Below, one piece after another: positions 28,984 through 36,396 of a stretch of DNA of 36,396 bases (its first letter is position 1; the number at the start of each line of letters is the position of its first letter). The stretch is from assembly GCA_045118155.1 (NCBI GenBank), contig JBGUXS010000021.1, positions 1-36,396 on the forward strand, written 5' to 3'. Below the pieces are notes generated by a model. That model had not been told where the DNA came from. It saw only the letters and a program-made list of their open reading frames with translations, and ran no database searches. This DNA is from JBGUXS01 sp045118155. Its GTDB lineage: Bacteria > Pseudomonadota > Alphaproteobacteria > CAAHEQ01 > UBA3637. The translations under genes were made by a program, and so were the position numbers.

Positions 28984-31635
28984 TCAATGCTTCCAGTTTA
29001 TCAAAAAGCGACCTATGGCTTTTTCAACCTCTAACACTAAAATGACAAACAGCGCCCCCGTCAAGGCAATCGCCCAAGACGTTAAATTAAGTGGGGCCGT
29101 TTTAAACGCTAATTGCAATACCCCCACATAAGTGAAAGCCAGTTGTAAGCCAAATTGCACCCCTGCCCCCAAGAGCATGTACTTATTTTCCCACCATGAA
29201 ATATTAAACACTGATTTATACCATGACCGGCACGCAAACATGAATAAAATATCCGTCAAAACGATGGTATTAACCACCGCCGTTCTAGCCGATGCCACAT
29301 CTTGTGTATTCCTAAACACAAGCGCAAATACCCAAAAACTGGCTATCGTCAAACAAGTCATCACATTCACAATTCTAAATGCCCCTGCCTTACTAATAAT
29401 CGGGGCGGATGCTTTACGGGGTTTACGCGTCATAATCCCCTTTTCAATCGGATCAAACGAAAACATCATCCCCAGCAAAATGGTCGTTACCATATTAATC
29501 CATAAAATCTGCCCCGCCGACATAGGGATTGTCCATTCTGCCACTACGGCTAAAAAGACAATCAATGCTTCAGCAAAACTCGTCGGCAATGTCCAAATAA
29601 TAAATTTTACCAAATTATCAAACACGCCGCGCCCTTGTTCTACCGCCCGTTCAATCGTGGCAAAATTATCATCCATTAACACAATATCCGCCGATTCTTT
29701 GGCAACATCTGTCCCCGTAATGCCCATAGCCACCCCGATATTGGCTTGTTTTAACGCCGGGGCATCATTGACCCCATCGCCGGTCATGGCCACAATTTTC
29801 TTATGTTTTTGGATAGCTTTAACAAGGCGTAATTTATCTTCGGGACTAACCCTAGCAAACACATCCGTTGTCAAAACAAGAGATTTTAACTCTTCATCAG
29901 AGGCCTTAGTAATCGCCGTTCCTTCTAAGCACACTGGGTCTTTATCCGTACCTGTTAACCCCATTTGTTTTGCAATCGCCACCGCCGTGAGTCCGTAATC
30001 CCCCGTAATCATTTTAATCGTAATACCGGCTTCATGACATTTTTCAATAGCCCTGGTTGCTTCGGGCCGAGGGGGATCTAACATCGCCTGCATCCCCACA
30101 AAGACAAGATCTTTTTGAATATCTGCATGGGTTAATTTTTCGGTTTTAACCCCATGTTTTATCGCAAATCCCAAAACCCTAAGGCCTTGTCCCGCTAGGG
30201 CTTTCATATTTTTCAAAATCTGTTCTTGATTCAGGGGGATCATCTCACCTTTGGCATTCATCATCTGCGTGCAAAACGGCAAAATAGCATCCACACTCCC
30301 TTTAACATAAACTGTTTTATCTTGTCGCAACGTTGCCATGTATTTATAGGCCGATTCAAACGGAATCGCCGATACCTCTGGGGTCATTTTCTGGATATCT
30401 TGATAAGCAATCCCCCCCTTATAAGCGGATACCAAAAGCGCCACTTCTGTCGGGTCACCATCAATTTTTTCGGCACTTTTCCACGCCGCTGTATTACAAA
30501 AAGCCCCCGTTTTTAAGCACCAATGAACGGCCGCATCTTTATCCCCCCCGTCTAAAAGGGCCCCTTCTTTGGCATAGCCTGTACCAGACACCCCATAAGA
30601 ACCCGTGGCCGTCACAATTTGTTGCACCGTCATTTTGTTCTGCGTTAATGTCCCGGTTTTATCCGAACAAATAACAGACGTACTGCCTAATGTTTCCACA
30701 GACGGCAATTTCCGGACAATCGCATTTTCTTTTAGCATCCGCCCCACCCCAATCGCCAAGATAATTGTCATGGCCGCAGGTAATCCTTCGGGGATAGCGG
30801 CCACCGCCATAGCTACCGCCGACATAAACATTTCAATAAACGGCACATGTTTCATCACCCCCACCGTCAAAGCAATCACCGAAAATACCACAATTAGCCA
30901 TAACAGCTTTTGACTAAACGCTTCAATTTTCAACGTCAAGGGGGTTTTTAAATCGGGTGTCTTTTGAATCAAGCTAGCAATTTTCCCCATTTGCGTATTA
31001 TCCCCTGTTTCGGTAACAACGGCCTTAGCCGCCCCAAACGTGGCATAAGTGGAGGCAAAAACCATACACGTTCTATCCCCTAAAGGGGTTTCTTTTTTAA
31101 GGGCTTCTATTTGTTTTGCGACCGGGACAGATTCCCCCGTCAAGGGCGCTTCATCTGCTTTAAAATCCGCCACCGTGATTAGACGCATATCCGCCGGCAC
31201 TTTATCCCCCGAATACAACAAAACAATATCCCCAGGGACCAATTCTTCGGCTAGGATGTGATGCACTTGCCCGTCCCGCAACACATTCGTGAACATCCTC
31301 ACATTTTGTGATAACCGCATCAGGGCTTTTAGGGCCTTATCTTCTTGGTAAAATCCCATCAGGGCGTTAACCGCCACCACCCCATAAATCACACTAGCAT
31401 CAATATATTCCCCAAAATACACCGCCAATGTCGCCGATAATAACAACACATACAACAGGGGCTGATTAATCTGATCAAACAAGCGTTTTGCCACACTTGG
31501 CATTTTTGGGGGTGTTAAGGCATTGGCCCCGTATTTCTTTTGGCGGGCTTCCACATCCTCAGCCGTCAACCCCCGATTTGCATTCGTCTTTAATTCCGCC
31601 AGCACCTTATCTGCGGTTTCACTATAGTATTCCAT
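28984..31635 (-). CDS. cation-transporting P-type ATPase (P2-like)
   Basis: The 883-residue inner-membrane pump has an N-terminal cation-ATPase domain, the actuator TGES (166-169), PEGLPAAMT in helix M4 (282-290), the phosphorylation motif DKTGTLT (325-331), and the hinge GDGVNDAPALKQANIGVAMG. About ten membrane helices are visible. The M4 motif is that of P2-type pumps (Ca2+, Na+ and relatives). Helix M6 reads WINMVTTILLGMMFSFD, where SERCA-type pumps have NLVTD, so the M6 aspartate ligand is a threonine and the ion cannot be assumed to be calcium. AAAGGAG supports the ATG at 31635. It ends just before the promoter of barrel gene 5. Confidence 0.9.
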   Translation of the reverse strand: MEYYSETADKVLAELKTNANRGLTAEDVEARQKKYGANALTPPKMPSVAKRLFDQINQPLLYVLLLSATLAVYFGEYIDASVIYGVVAVNALMGFYQEDKALKALMRLSQNVRMFTNVLRDGQVHHILAEELVPGDIVLLYSGDKVPADMRLITVADFKADEAPLTGESVPVAKQIEALKKETPLGDRTCMVFASTYATFGAAKAVVTETGDNTQMGKIASLIQKTPDLKTPLTLKIEAFSQKLLWLIVVFSVIALTVGVMKHVPFIEMFMSAVAMAVAAIPEGLPAAMTIILAIGVGRMLKENAIVRKLPSVETLGSTSVICSDKTGTLTQNKMTVQQIVTATGSYGVSGTGYAKEGALLDGGDKDAAVHWCLKTGAFCNTAAWKSAEKIDGDPTEVALLVSAYKGGIAYQDIQKMTPEVSAIPFESAYKYMATLRQDKTVYVKGSVDAILPFCTQMMNAKGEMIPLNQEQILKNMKALAGQGLRVLGFAIKHGVKTEKLTHADIQKDLVFVGMQAMLDPPRPEATRAIEKCHEAGITIKMITGDYGLTAVAIAKQMGLTGTDKDPVCLEGTAITKASDEELKSLVLTTDVFARVSPEDKLRLVKAIQKHKKIVAMTGDGVNDAPALKQANIGVAMGITGTDVAKESADIVLMDDNFATIERAVEQGRGVFDNLVKFIIWTLPTSFAEALIVFLAVVAEWTIPMSAGQILWINMVTTILLGMMFSFDPIEKGIMTRKPRKASAPIISKAGAFRIVNVMTCLTIASFWVFALVFRNTQDVASARTAVVNTIVLTDILFMFACRSWYKSVFNISWWENKYMLLGAGVQFGLQLAFTYVGVLQLAFKTAPLNLTSWAIALTGALFVILVLEVEKAIGRFLINWKH

Positions 31636-31656
31636 AAGTAAACTCCTTTTTTTATT

Positions 31657-31684
31657 AGCATACACTTTTTAAAGGTTTTGTAAA
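31657..31684 (-). promoter_or_regulatory. promoter for the P-type ATPase
   Basis: On the minus strand TTTACA (31684-31679) and TATGCT (31662-31657) are spaced by 16 bases. Confidence 0.6.
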
Positions 31685-31712
31685 GGCTTTTCCCCTTTTG
31701 GTCAAAAAAGAC

Positions 31713-31741
31713 TTGCAGTTTCAAAAAGAAAAGGATACAGT
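31713..31741 (+). promoter_or_regulatory. promoter for the 191-aa membrane protein
   Basis: TTGCAG at 31713-31718 and TACAGT at 31736-31741 are spaced by 17 bases, followed by a GGGGGG ribosome site and the ATG at 31766. Confidence 0.6.
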
Positions 31742-31765
31742 TACTTTAAACAAGATGGGGGGACT

Positions 31766-32341
31766 ATGACACAAAAAACAAAAAAAACACACATAAAAAC
31801 CGCCAAAATTAAAAAATTATCCATTAAATCTATGGGAAAACATGTGGGGCGAATTTTAACTTATTTGTTAAAAATCGTCCTTCTCACGGGGAAAACCCTG
31901 ACCAAAAACATGAAAAAATCTAAAAAACATGCTGTGTTTTTCGGGGCGTTAATTGGGGTCATTCTTTTGGTGGGGTTGCGTACTTGTGTCGGGGGATATC
32001 ATCCGACAGGGCCCGAAGGGCAATGCGCCACCACCTTCAATCATAAAATCCATGTTGCCAAATCCACGTTTTTTAAACGTCTAGATCTCTGTCCGTTTAT
32101 CCCAACCAAGCGGGGACCAGCACAACTGTATATCGGCACGGTCAAAACCAAGGAAGGGGCTAAATTGGATTATGCGTGTATCATTATCGGAAATGAAGTT
32201 ATTACCGATTTTGAACGGGCCCCCGCCTTCTTTTACATAAACAGCATCCACGATAAAATGACTAAAGAGGCCAAAGACCTGTTGTGCCGGGATATTCAAA
32301 CGTTATTCGGGGAACATATCACGAAAAATTGTGAGGATTAA
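31766..32341 (+). CDS. hypothetical single-span membrane protein (191 aa)
   Basis: I do not recognise this protein. Residues 1-50 are extremely lysine-rich (MTQKTKKTHIKTAKIKKLSI...) with a weak hydrophobic patch (ILTYLLKIVLL). A clear membrane helix follows at about 54-68 (HAVFFGALIGVILLVGL). The C-terminal 120 residues, with five cysteines (RTCVGG, GQCAT, LDLCPF, DYACI, LLCRD), would lie outside the cytoplasm if the positive N-terminus stays in. That would suit a periplasmic disulfide-bonded domain. The stop overlaps the convergent next gene by four bases. It has its own promoter, divergent from that of the ATPase. Confidence 0.7.
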   Translation: MTQKTKKTHIKTAKIKKLSIKSMGKHVGRILTYLLKIVLLTGKTLTKNMKKSKKHAVFFGALIGVILLVGLRTCVGGYHPTGPEGQCATTFNHKIHVAKSTFFKRLDLCPFIPTKRGPAQLYIGTVKTKEGAKLDYACIIIGNEVITDFERAPAFFYINSIHDKMTKEAKDLLCRDIQTLFGEHITKNCED

Positions 32342-33072
32342 AAAAGACGACCTTGTCGCGACGGCTGATTGTTAGGTTGTTTTGCCAAACAAGGGGGGGA
32401 ATTGCCACTTACAGGGGGTTGTTTAGCTAAACAAGTTGGCTTTTTCCTTTTGGCACTGACCTCTGTGGCATTCCATACATCATTTAAAGATGAAAAAATA
32501 CTTAAATAATTCGGATCCAAATGAATTGCTCCTTTAAATTTTAGTTCTGGAAAAGACCGTCCATAATCAAGCAGATCCTCATAATGAGCCGCTGCCATCA
32601 AGTTTTCCATAATATAATCAGATATTTGTTCTTTCAAATACGTCACCATTTTCCCAAGTTTTTCTCTTGTCCCCGAAGAAACATTCACCTCTCTAAATTT
32701 AAAAAAAGGGTTATAGATACACGGATTACTTACGGGATCTTTATAATTTTCCCAGGCATATTTTTCCTTATCAAATCCCCTAACAATCAATTGCTCATAC
32801 CGTGAAAGATTACGGTATTCTGGATCCTTAACCTCAAGATGTCTTAGTCCATAGGCGGAAACACCCGCCCCCCGTGCTTGCCTTTTTAGGTGTTCTACAA
32901 ACAAAGGATAAAAGGTATAATAAACCATCTCATTAACGATATTTGTTTTATGTTCCCGAACAAAATTCGGATCTGTCCATTCCGATGACAAACAATCCCC
33001 TGTATCCCCTTTTCCAATTAAAGAAGACACATATATTGAAACATCATCCGGATTCACTATCTTTCGGGACAT
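32338..33072 (-). CDS. hypothetical protein with CLAKQP repeats at the C-terminus (244 aa)
   Basis: I do not recognise this protein. It is soluble-looking and aromatic-rich (NEMVYYTFYPLFVEHLKRQA; EKYAWENYKD), mostly helical, with no signal peptide. The last 40 residues are low-complexity and contain CLAKQP twice (PTCLAKQPPV and PPCLAKQPNNQPS). The ATG at 33072 has AAAGGTGG upstream; a GTG at 33081 would place the start within that site. A very good promoter lies immediately after the rppH stop, so it need not depend on the upstream operon. Its style (aromatic, no homology I can name) resembles the unknown gene at 8798. Confidence 0.7.
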   Translation of the reverse strand: MSRKIVNPDDVSIYVSSLIGKGDTGDCLSSEWTDPNFVREHKTNIVNEMVYYTFYPLFVEHLKRQARGAGVSAYGLRHLEVKDPEYRNLSRYEQLIVRGFDKEKYAWENYKDPVSNPCIYNPFFKFREVNVSSGTREKLGKMVTYLKEQISDYIMENLMAAAHYEDLLDYGRSFPELKFKGAIHLDPNYLSIFSSLNDVWNATEVSAKRKKPTCLAKQPPVSGNSPPCLAKQPNNQPSRQGRLF

Positions 33073-33105
33073 AGGGACCACCTTTCATCTGTTTCTTTAA
33101 GGAAA

Positions 33106-33134
33106 AGTATATCACAAAAAGGCGATTTTGTCAA
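33106..33134 (-). promoter_or_regulatory. promoter for the CLAKQP-repeat gene
   Basis: On the minus strand TTGACA (33134-33129) and TATACT (33111-33106) are spaced by 17 bases, close to consensus. Confidence 0.8.
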
Positions 33135-33141
33135 CCCATTT

Positions 33142-33624
33142 CTAAAGAAGCCCGAATTCTTTAAGGACCTTTTTATAAATCTTTGTTTTGAACGGGATAA
33201 TAGATTCCACCACTTTTTGGGCCTTAAACCACGCATAGTTTGAAAATTCATGCGGGTTTTCCACATCCAATTTAAAGGCCGATTCTTGCCCTGTAAACCG
33301 CAATAAAAACCATTTTTGTCGTTGGCCTTTATAGCGTTGCGGTTTAAGTTCTAACAACCAGGCAGGAAAATCATACCGATACCAATGTGCCGATTCTTTC
33401 ATGACCTTCACATCCTTGGGGGACAAACCCGTTTCTTCATAGAGTTCCCGAAACACAGCATCTAATGGGCTTTCCCCGGCTTCAATTCCCCCTTGGGGCA
33501 TCTGGTAATGGTAAGTCTGGTGCAATGTGGAGGTTTTAGATAAAATCGTATCCCCGACCCAAATACGCCCTTGGTCATTCACCAGAACAATGCCCACATT
33601 ACGCCGATACTTATTTTTTAACAT
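33142..33624 (-). CDS. rppH: RNA pyrophosphohydrolase RppH (Nudix)
   Basis: RppH removes pyrophosphate from the 5' end of mRNA and so starts RNase E decay. The 160-residue protein opens KYRRNVGIVLVNDQGRIWVG and has YQMPQGG leading into a complete Nudix box, GGIEAGESPLDAVFRELYEETGL (residues 45-67; RELYEE core), with AHWYRYDFPAWL and YKGQRQKWFLLRF after it. All are RppH/NudH signatures. The start lies inside the last 14 bases of ctpA, so translation is coupled. The envC-ctpA-rppH order is familiar in alphaproteobacteria. Confidence 0.93.
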   Translation of the reverse strand: MLKNKYRRNVGIVLVNDQGRIWVGDTILSKTSTLHQTYHYQMPQGGIEAGESPLDAVFRELYEETGLSPKDVKVMKESAHWYRYDFPAWLLELKPQRYKGQRQKWFLLRFTGQESAFKLDVENPHEFSNYAWFKAQKVVESIIPFKTKIYKKVLKEFGLL

Positions 33625-34924
33625 TCTTTTCTTCGTCCTGGAAGACAGAATACAAGGCCATCCCCCGCACCAATTCCAAAGACCGGTCTAATTGATAATC
33701 CGCGGTTTCATCTTCGGTGGTTTCTTCGGCGATAACGGGGCCTTTTTTAGGTTTGATATCTTGGGCTTTTTTACCTTCTTCCGCGGCAATAGCTTTGGGC
33801 AGATCTTCTTCCCCAAACCCAGTAATAATAGGCATTTTTTCTATCTTAGCCCGGGGGATTTCAATATCTGGGACAATACCGCTGGCTTGGATAGAAGTGC
33901 CCGAAGGCGTGTAATACCGGGCGGTTGTAATCCGAATTCCCCCAAACCCTGGGATAGGACGCACCGTTTGAACCGATCCTTTTCCAAAGCTTTTTAACCC
34001 CGCAATGACGGCACGCTTGTGATCTTGCAAGGCGCCTGAGACAATTTCCGATGCCGATGCTGACCCTTCGTTAATCAACACCACAATTGGCCGACCTTTG
34101 GCCATATCCCCAGCTTTTGCCGAATAGCGCATTGTTTCTTCGGGTTTACGCGAACGCGTTGAGACAATTTCCCCTTTATCCAAGAACAGGTCTGCCACTT
34201 CCACAGCTTGATCCAACAGGCCACCTGGGTTATTCCGCAAATCCAACACAAATCCTTTTAGTTTCTTGGGACCAATTTGCCCTGTTAAAGATTCAATCGC
34301 TTTTTTCGTTTGCGCCCCAGCCGTTTCACTAAAGGAAATAATCCGGATATACCCCACATCATCATAGGCCTTAAACTTCACGGGTTGCACCTTAATAATA
34401 TCCCGTACCAAAGTAATATCAAACGGCTTTTCCATCCCACGGGAAATGGTTAGTTGCACCTTTGTTTTTGGTTCCCCCCGCATTTTCTTGACCGCTTCGT
34501 GTAAAGATAAACCCGATACCGACACCCCATCAATATGGGTAATATAATCCCCCGTTTGCAACCCCGCCTTAAAGGCCGGCGTATCATCAATCGGCGATAC
34601 TACCCGTACAAAGCCCTTATCCATGGACACTTCTAACCCCAAGCCCCCAAATTCTCCTTTGGTTTGGGTTTGCATATCACTAAAAGCTTCGTTATCCATA
34701 AATCCAGAATGTGGATCCAAAGATGTCAACATACCATCCACCGCGCTTTCAATCAACTTACGGTCACTTACTTCTTCCACGTAATCCGATTTAATAACCG
34801 CAAACACGTCCCCGAACAGTTCCATCAAGACATACGGATCATCTTTTGTTTTTTTGGCCTCTTCTGCGAAAGCCCATCCTGTTAACATAGAGCTTGCCAA
34901 TAACACGGTTAATAATTTCTTCAT
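33611..34924 (-). CDS. ctpA: carboxy-terminal processing protease (S41)
   Basis: This periplasmic serine protease trims C-termini of envelope proteins. The 437-residue precursor has a signal peptide (MKKLLTVLLASSMLTGWAFA), a helical N-domain, and a PDZ domain at about 88-165 (GGLGLEVSMDKGFVRVVSPI...AGLQTGDYITHIDG). The catalytic core has LDLRNNPGGLL, the serine in GSASASEI (about residue 290) and the lysine in FGKGSVQ (315). A charged low-complexity tail (residues about 365-415) follows. AAAAGGAG precedes the ATG. It lies 16 bases after the EnvC-like gene, and proteases of this family often pair functionally with peptidoglycan hydrolase regulators. Confidence 0.93.
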   Translation of the reverse strand: MKKLLTVLLASSMLTGWAFAEEAKKTKDDPYVLMELFGDVFAVIKSDYVEEVSDRKLIESAVDGMLTSLDPHSGFMDNEAFSDMQTQTKGEFGGLGLEVSMDKGFVRVVSPIDDTPAFKAGLQTGDYITHIDGVSVSGLSLHEAVKKMRGEPKTKVQLTISRGMEKPFDITLVRDIIKVQPVKFKAYDDVGYIRIISFSETAGAQTKKAIESLTGQIGPKKLKGFVLDLRNNPGGLLDQAVEVADLFLDKGEIVSTRSRKPEETMRYSAKAGDMAKGRPIVVLINEGSASASEIVSGALQDHKRAVIAGLKSFGKGSVQTVRPIPGFGGIRITTARYYTPSGTSIQASGIVPDIEIPRAKIEKMPIITGFGEEDLPKAIAAEEGKKAQDIKPKKGPVIAEETTEDETADYQLDRSLELVRGMALYSVFQDEEKNVKK

Positions 34925-34940
34925 CTAACACTCCTTTTTT

Positions 34941-36074
34941 TTAATGTCCTGCAAACCAAGGTTCAGGTTCTATTGCCTGCCCATTTTTACGAATTTCAAC
35001 ATACAGGTTGCCCCCTTTTGGGCCCATCCGCCCTACCGGTTCCCCCGCCACCAACACTTGACCAACCGAGGTTGTCATTTCCCCTAACCCCGCGACCAAC
35101 GTCATATAATCGTCCCCGTTATCCACAATTAACATCTGACCATAACTTTTAAATGGTCCCGAAAATAAAACCGTTCCATCAAAAGGGGCCACCACGGGGG
35201 AATTAATGCGCCCCCCAATCGTCATCCCTTTTAAGTGAGCACCAGAAACCGTTGTATCCCCAAAATGTTGCACGATTTTCCCTTGAGTCGGCAAAATCAA
35301 CGCCCCATAAGATTTTGCGAAAGCCCCCGTTCCCAAAGGAGGGGCCGATACTGGGCGCAAAGCCAGTTTCTTTTTGCGTTCGGCCTCTAATTTCGCCAAT
35401 AAGTCCTTTAAGTCCTTAGCTTGGGCGGCCAATTCTTCTGCCCGTTTTTTGGCTTGTTGATGAGATAAATCATATTGCGCTTGCAAGACGGATTTTTGCC
35501 GAATTAGCTTGGACATATGGGCATTTTTTTCTTCCAAACGTTCGGTTGCTTGCTGAATTTTTTCCTTTTTATCTTGAATGCGTTCTTTGGTTTCAAACAA
35601 GGTTTTTAGGTCCTTTTGCAATTCGGCTTGACGCCCCCCAACAACCGGCACCGCATAGTTCATCAAAAGCCGTGCCCTTAACTGATTCACGGGGGTTTCC
35701 TGGCTGAAAAACAAGGCCTCTTTTGGACGCAGGGCTAAATTTTGTAAAGCCGTGACTAACCCCACCATTTGTCCCCCTGTTAAGTGTAATTTTTCGGTAA
35801 GTTCCTTTTCTTGCTCGTCCAAATCTTTTAACTGGCCGCCTAAGGCCTCTATTTCGGTTTCTTGAGCTTGAACGGTTTTAGCGGCCTGCACCATTTGTTT
35901 TTGGACTTTGGCAATTTCACTAGACACCGCCAAAGACTTGGCCTTAGATTGTTCTTGCATGCGCTGTTGTTCGGCAAGTTCCTTTTCCAAACGCGCCAAG
36001 TCAGATTGCGTCGGGGTGGCAAAAACACCCCCCGTTACCAAGAAAAAAACAAGCGCGATCAATCCTTTTTTCAT
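34941..36074 (-). CDS. envC: EnvC-like murein hydrolase activator (degenerate LytM/M23)
   Basis: The protein would act in the periplasm, switching on amidases at division. The 377-residue precursor begins with a signal peptide (MKKGLIALVFFLVTGGVFA). A coiled-coil region of about 210 residues, rich in Gln, Glu and Lys, follows. The C-terminal LytM domain is LPTQGKIVQHFGDTTVSG, HLKGMTIGG, GTVLFSGPFKSYGQMLIVDN and YVEIRKNGQAIEPEPWF. The zinc-binding aspartate and the HxH pair of active M23 peptidases are missing (MTIGG, MTLVAGL, LYVEIR), as in E. coli EnvC, so it should be a non-catalytic activator. AAGGTAG supports the ATG at 36074 over one seven codons upstream that lacks a ribosome site. Confidence 0.88.
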   Translation of the reverse strand: MKKGLIALVFFLVTGGVFATPTQSDLARLEKELAEQQRMQEQSKAKSLAVSSEIAKVQKQMVQAAKTVQAQETEIEALGGQLKDLDEQEKELTEKLHLTGGQMVGLVTALQNLALRPKEALFFSQETPVNQLRARLLMNYAVPVVGGRQAELQKDLKTLFETKERIQDKKEKIQQATERLEEKNAHMSKLIRQKSVLQAQYDLSHQQAKKRAEELAAQAKDLKDLLAKLEAERKKKLALRPVSAPPLGTGAFAKSYGALILPTQGKIVQHFGDTTVSGAHLKGMTIGGRINSPVVAPFDGTVLFSGPFKSYGQMLIVDNGDDYMTLVAGLGEMTTSVGQVLVAGEPVGRMGPKGGNLYVEIRKNGQAIEPEPWFAGH

Positions 36075-36139
36075 AACTACCTTTTTGACGGGCATTATAA
36101 CCGTATTTTTTAAAAAAGATACCCCCTTTCATAAAAAAA

Positions 36140-36167
36140 TTGACAAGGGGGCGATTTTTTTTATACT
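36140..36167 (+). promoter_or_regulatory. promoter for pyrH
   Basis: TTGACA at 36140-36145 and TATACT at 36162-36167 are spaced by 16 bases, 30 bases before the pyrH ATG. Confidence 0.8.
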
Positions 36168-36196
36168 AAACGCAAATAAAATATGGAGGTTTTTTT

Positions 36197-36396
36197 ATGA
36201 CAGCACGCTATCAACGCATTTTACTTAAACTCTCTGGTGAAGGCCTTAGCAGCCCCGAAAAGACCATTGACCCCGCAATTTTAGAAAAAATAGCCACGGA
36301 AGTGAAAACCGTTTTGGCCGAAGGGGTGCAAGTGTGTTTGGTCCTAGGGGCCGGCAATATTTTTAGGGGCATGGCCGGGGCCGCCAACGGGATGGA
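36197..36396 (+). CDS. pyrH: UMP kinase, 5' part (runs off the window)
   Basis: UMP kinase makes UDP from UMP and ATP in pyrimidine synthesis. The visible 66 residues read MTARYQRILLKLSGEGLSSP and later GVQVCLVLGAGNIFRGMAGA, matching the amino-acid-kinase phosphate loop (KLSGE) and the GxGNxFRG motif of bacterial PyrH. GGAGG seven bases upstream fixes the ATG at 36197. The gene is cut by the window edge. frr and other usual neighbours would lie beyond it. Confidence 0.93.
   Translation, partial: MTARYQRILLKLSGEGLSSPEKTIDPAILEKIATEVKTVLAEGVQVCLVLGAGNIFRGMAGAANGM

Noticed and set aside
29132..29998. 288-codon plus-strand open frame opposite the P-type ATPase
   Set aside because: It is antisense to a gene with all catalytic motifs intact, has no ribosome site and shows low-complexity composition typical of a shadow frame.
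34941..36074. Active M23 endopeptidase
   Set aside because: The zinc-binding aspartate and HxH motif are replaced (MTIGG and LYVEIR), matching inactive EnvC-type activators.

Overview
The window looks like chromosome of an AT-leaning, fermentative alphaproteobacterium, probably gut- or host-associated. Several features point to Alphaproteobacteria. There is a circularly permuted two-piece tmRNA gene on the minus strand near 23.6-23.86 kb. It is followed by an alpha-type SspB adaptor gene and a small ribbon-helix-helix gene. An EnvC-CtpA-RppH gene order and an ELM1-family gene also fit. A three-gene NADH-linked [FeFe] hydrogenase operon and a fused ADP-forming acyl-CoA synthetase indicate anaerobic energy metabolism with H2 and acetate as likely products. 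No tRNA, rRNA, CRISPR array, transposase, phage gene or replication origin was recognised.

Layout. 0-5.5 kb: three unrecognised genes (117-611, 693-1175, 3581-5455) around an EamA transporter and a D-Ala-D-Ala ligase that carries an unusual (KLGGG)4 insert. 5.5-6.2 kb: a gene-free block packed with palindromic repeats. 6.2-8.7 kb: ribosomal protein S21, apparently started at AUU, and the acyl-CoA synthetase. 8.8-10.7 kb: two unknown genes and more repeats. 10.7-17.3 kb: an ELM1-like gene, citramalate synthase, an unknown probably leaderless gene, and an aas plus S33 peptidase pair. 17.3-21.9 kb: the hydCBA operon plus one unknown gene. 21.9-23.9 kb: an RNA uracil-methyltransferase, the RHH gene, sspB and ssrA. 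23.97-28.92 kb: five tandem paralogous outer-membrane beta-barrel genes, each with its own promoter. 28.98-33.1 kb: a P-type ATPase and two unknown genes. 33.1-36.4 kb: rppH, ctpA, envC and the start of pyrH.

How the parts work together. HydABC would reoxidise NADH and ferredoxin while making H2, and the acyl-CoA synthetase would harvest ATP from acetyl-CoA. tmRNA adds the tag ANDDFAPVAVAA to stalled proteins, and the adjacent SspB would hand them to ClpXP. The barrel array is the most distinctive region. Its members share a scaffold but differ in discrete loop-like segments. All five promoters carry the same inverted repeat (GACATA-N6-TATGTC and close variants) across the -35/-10 spacer, and three have a second palindrome (GTTTCGAAAC) at the expected transcription start. 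This looks like a co-regulated surface-antigen family that could diversify by recombination.

Most promoters here are good sigma70 matches (TTGACA-16/17-TATAAT type), which allowed starts to be refined and two probably leaderless genes to be proposed. All product calls come from motifs read by eye; no database search was run.
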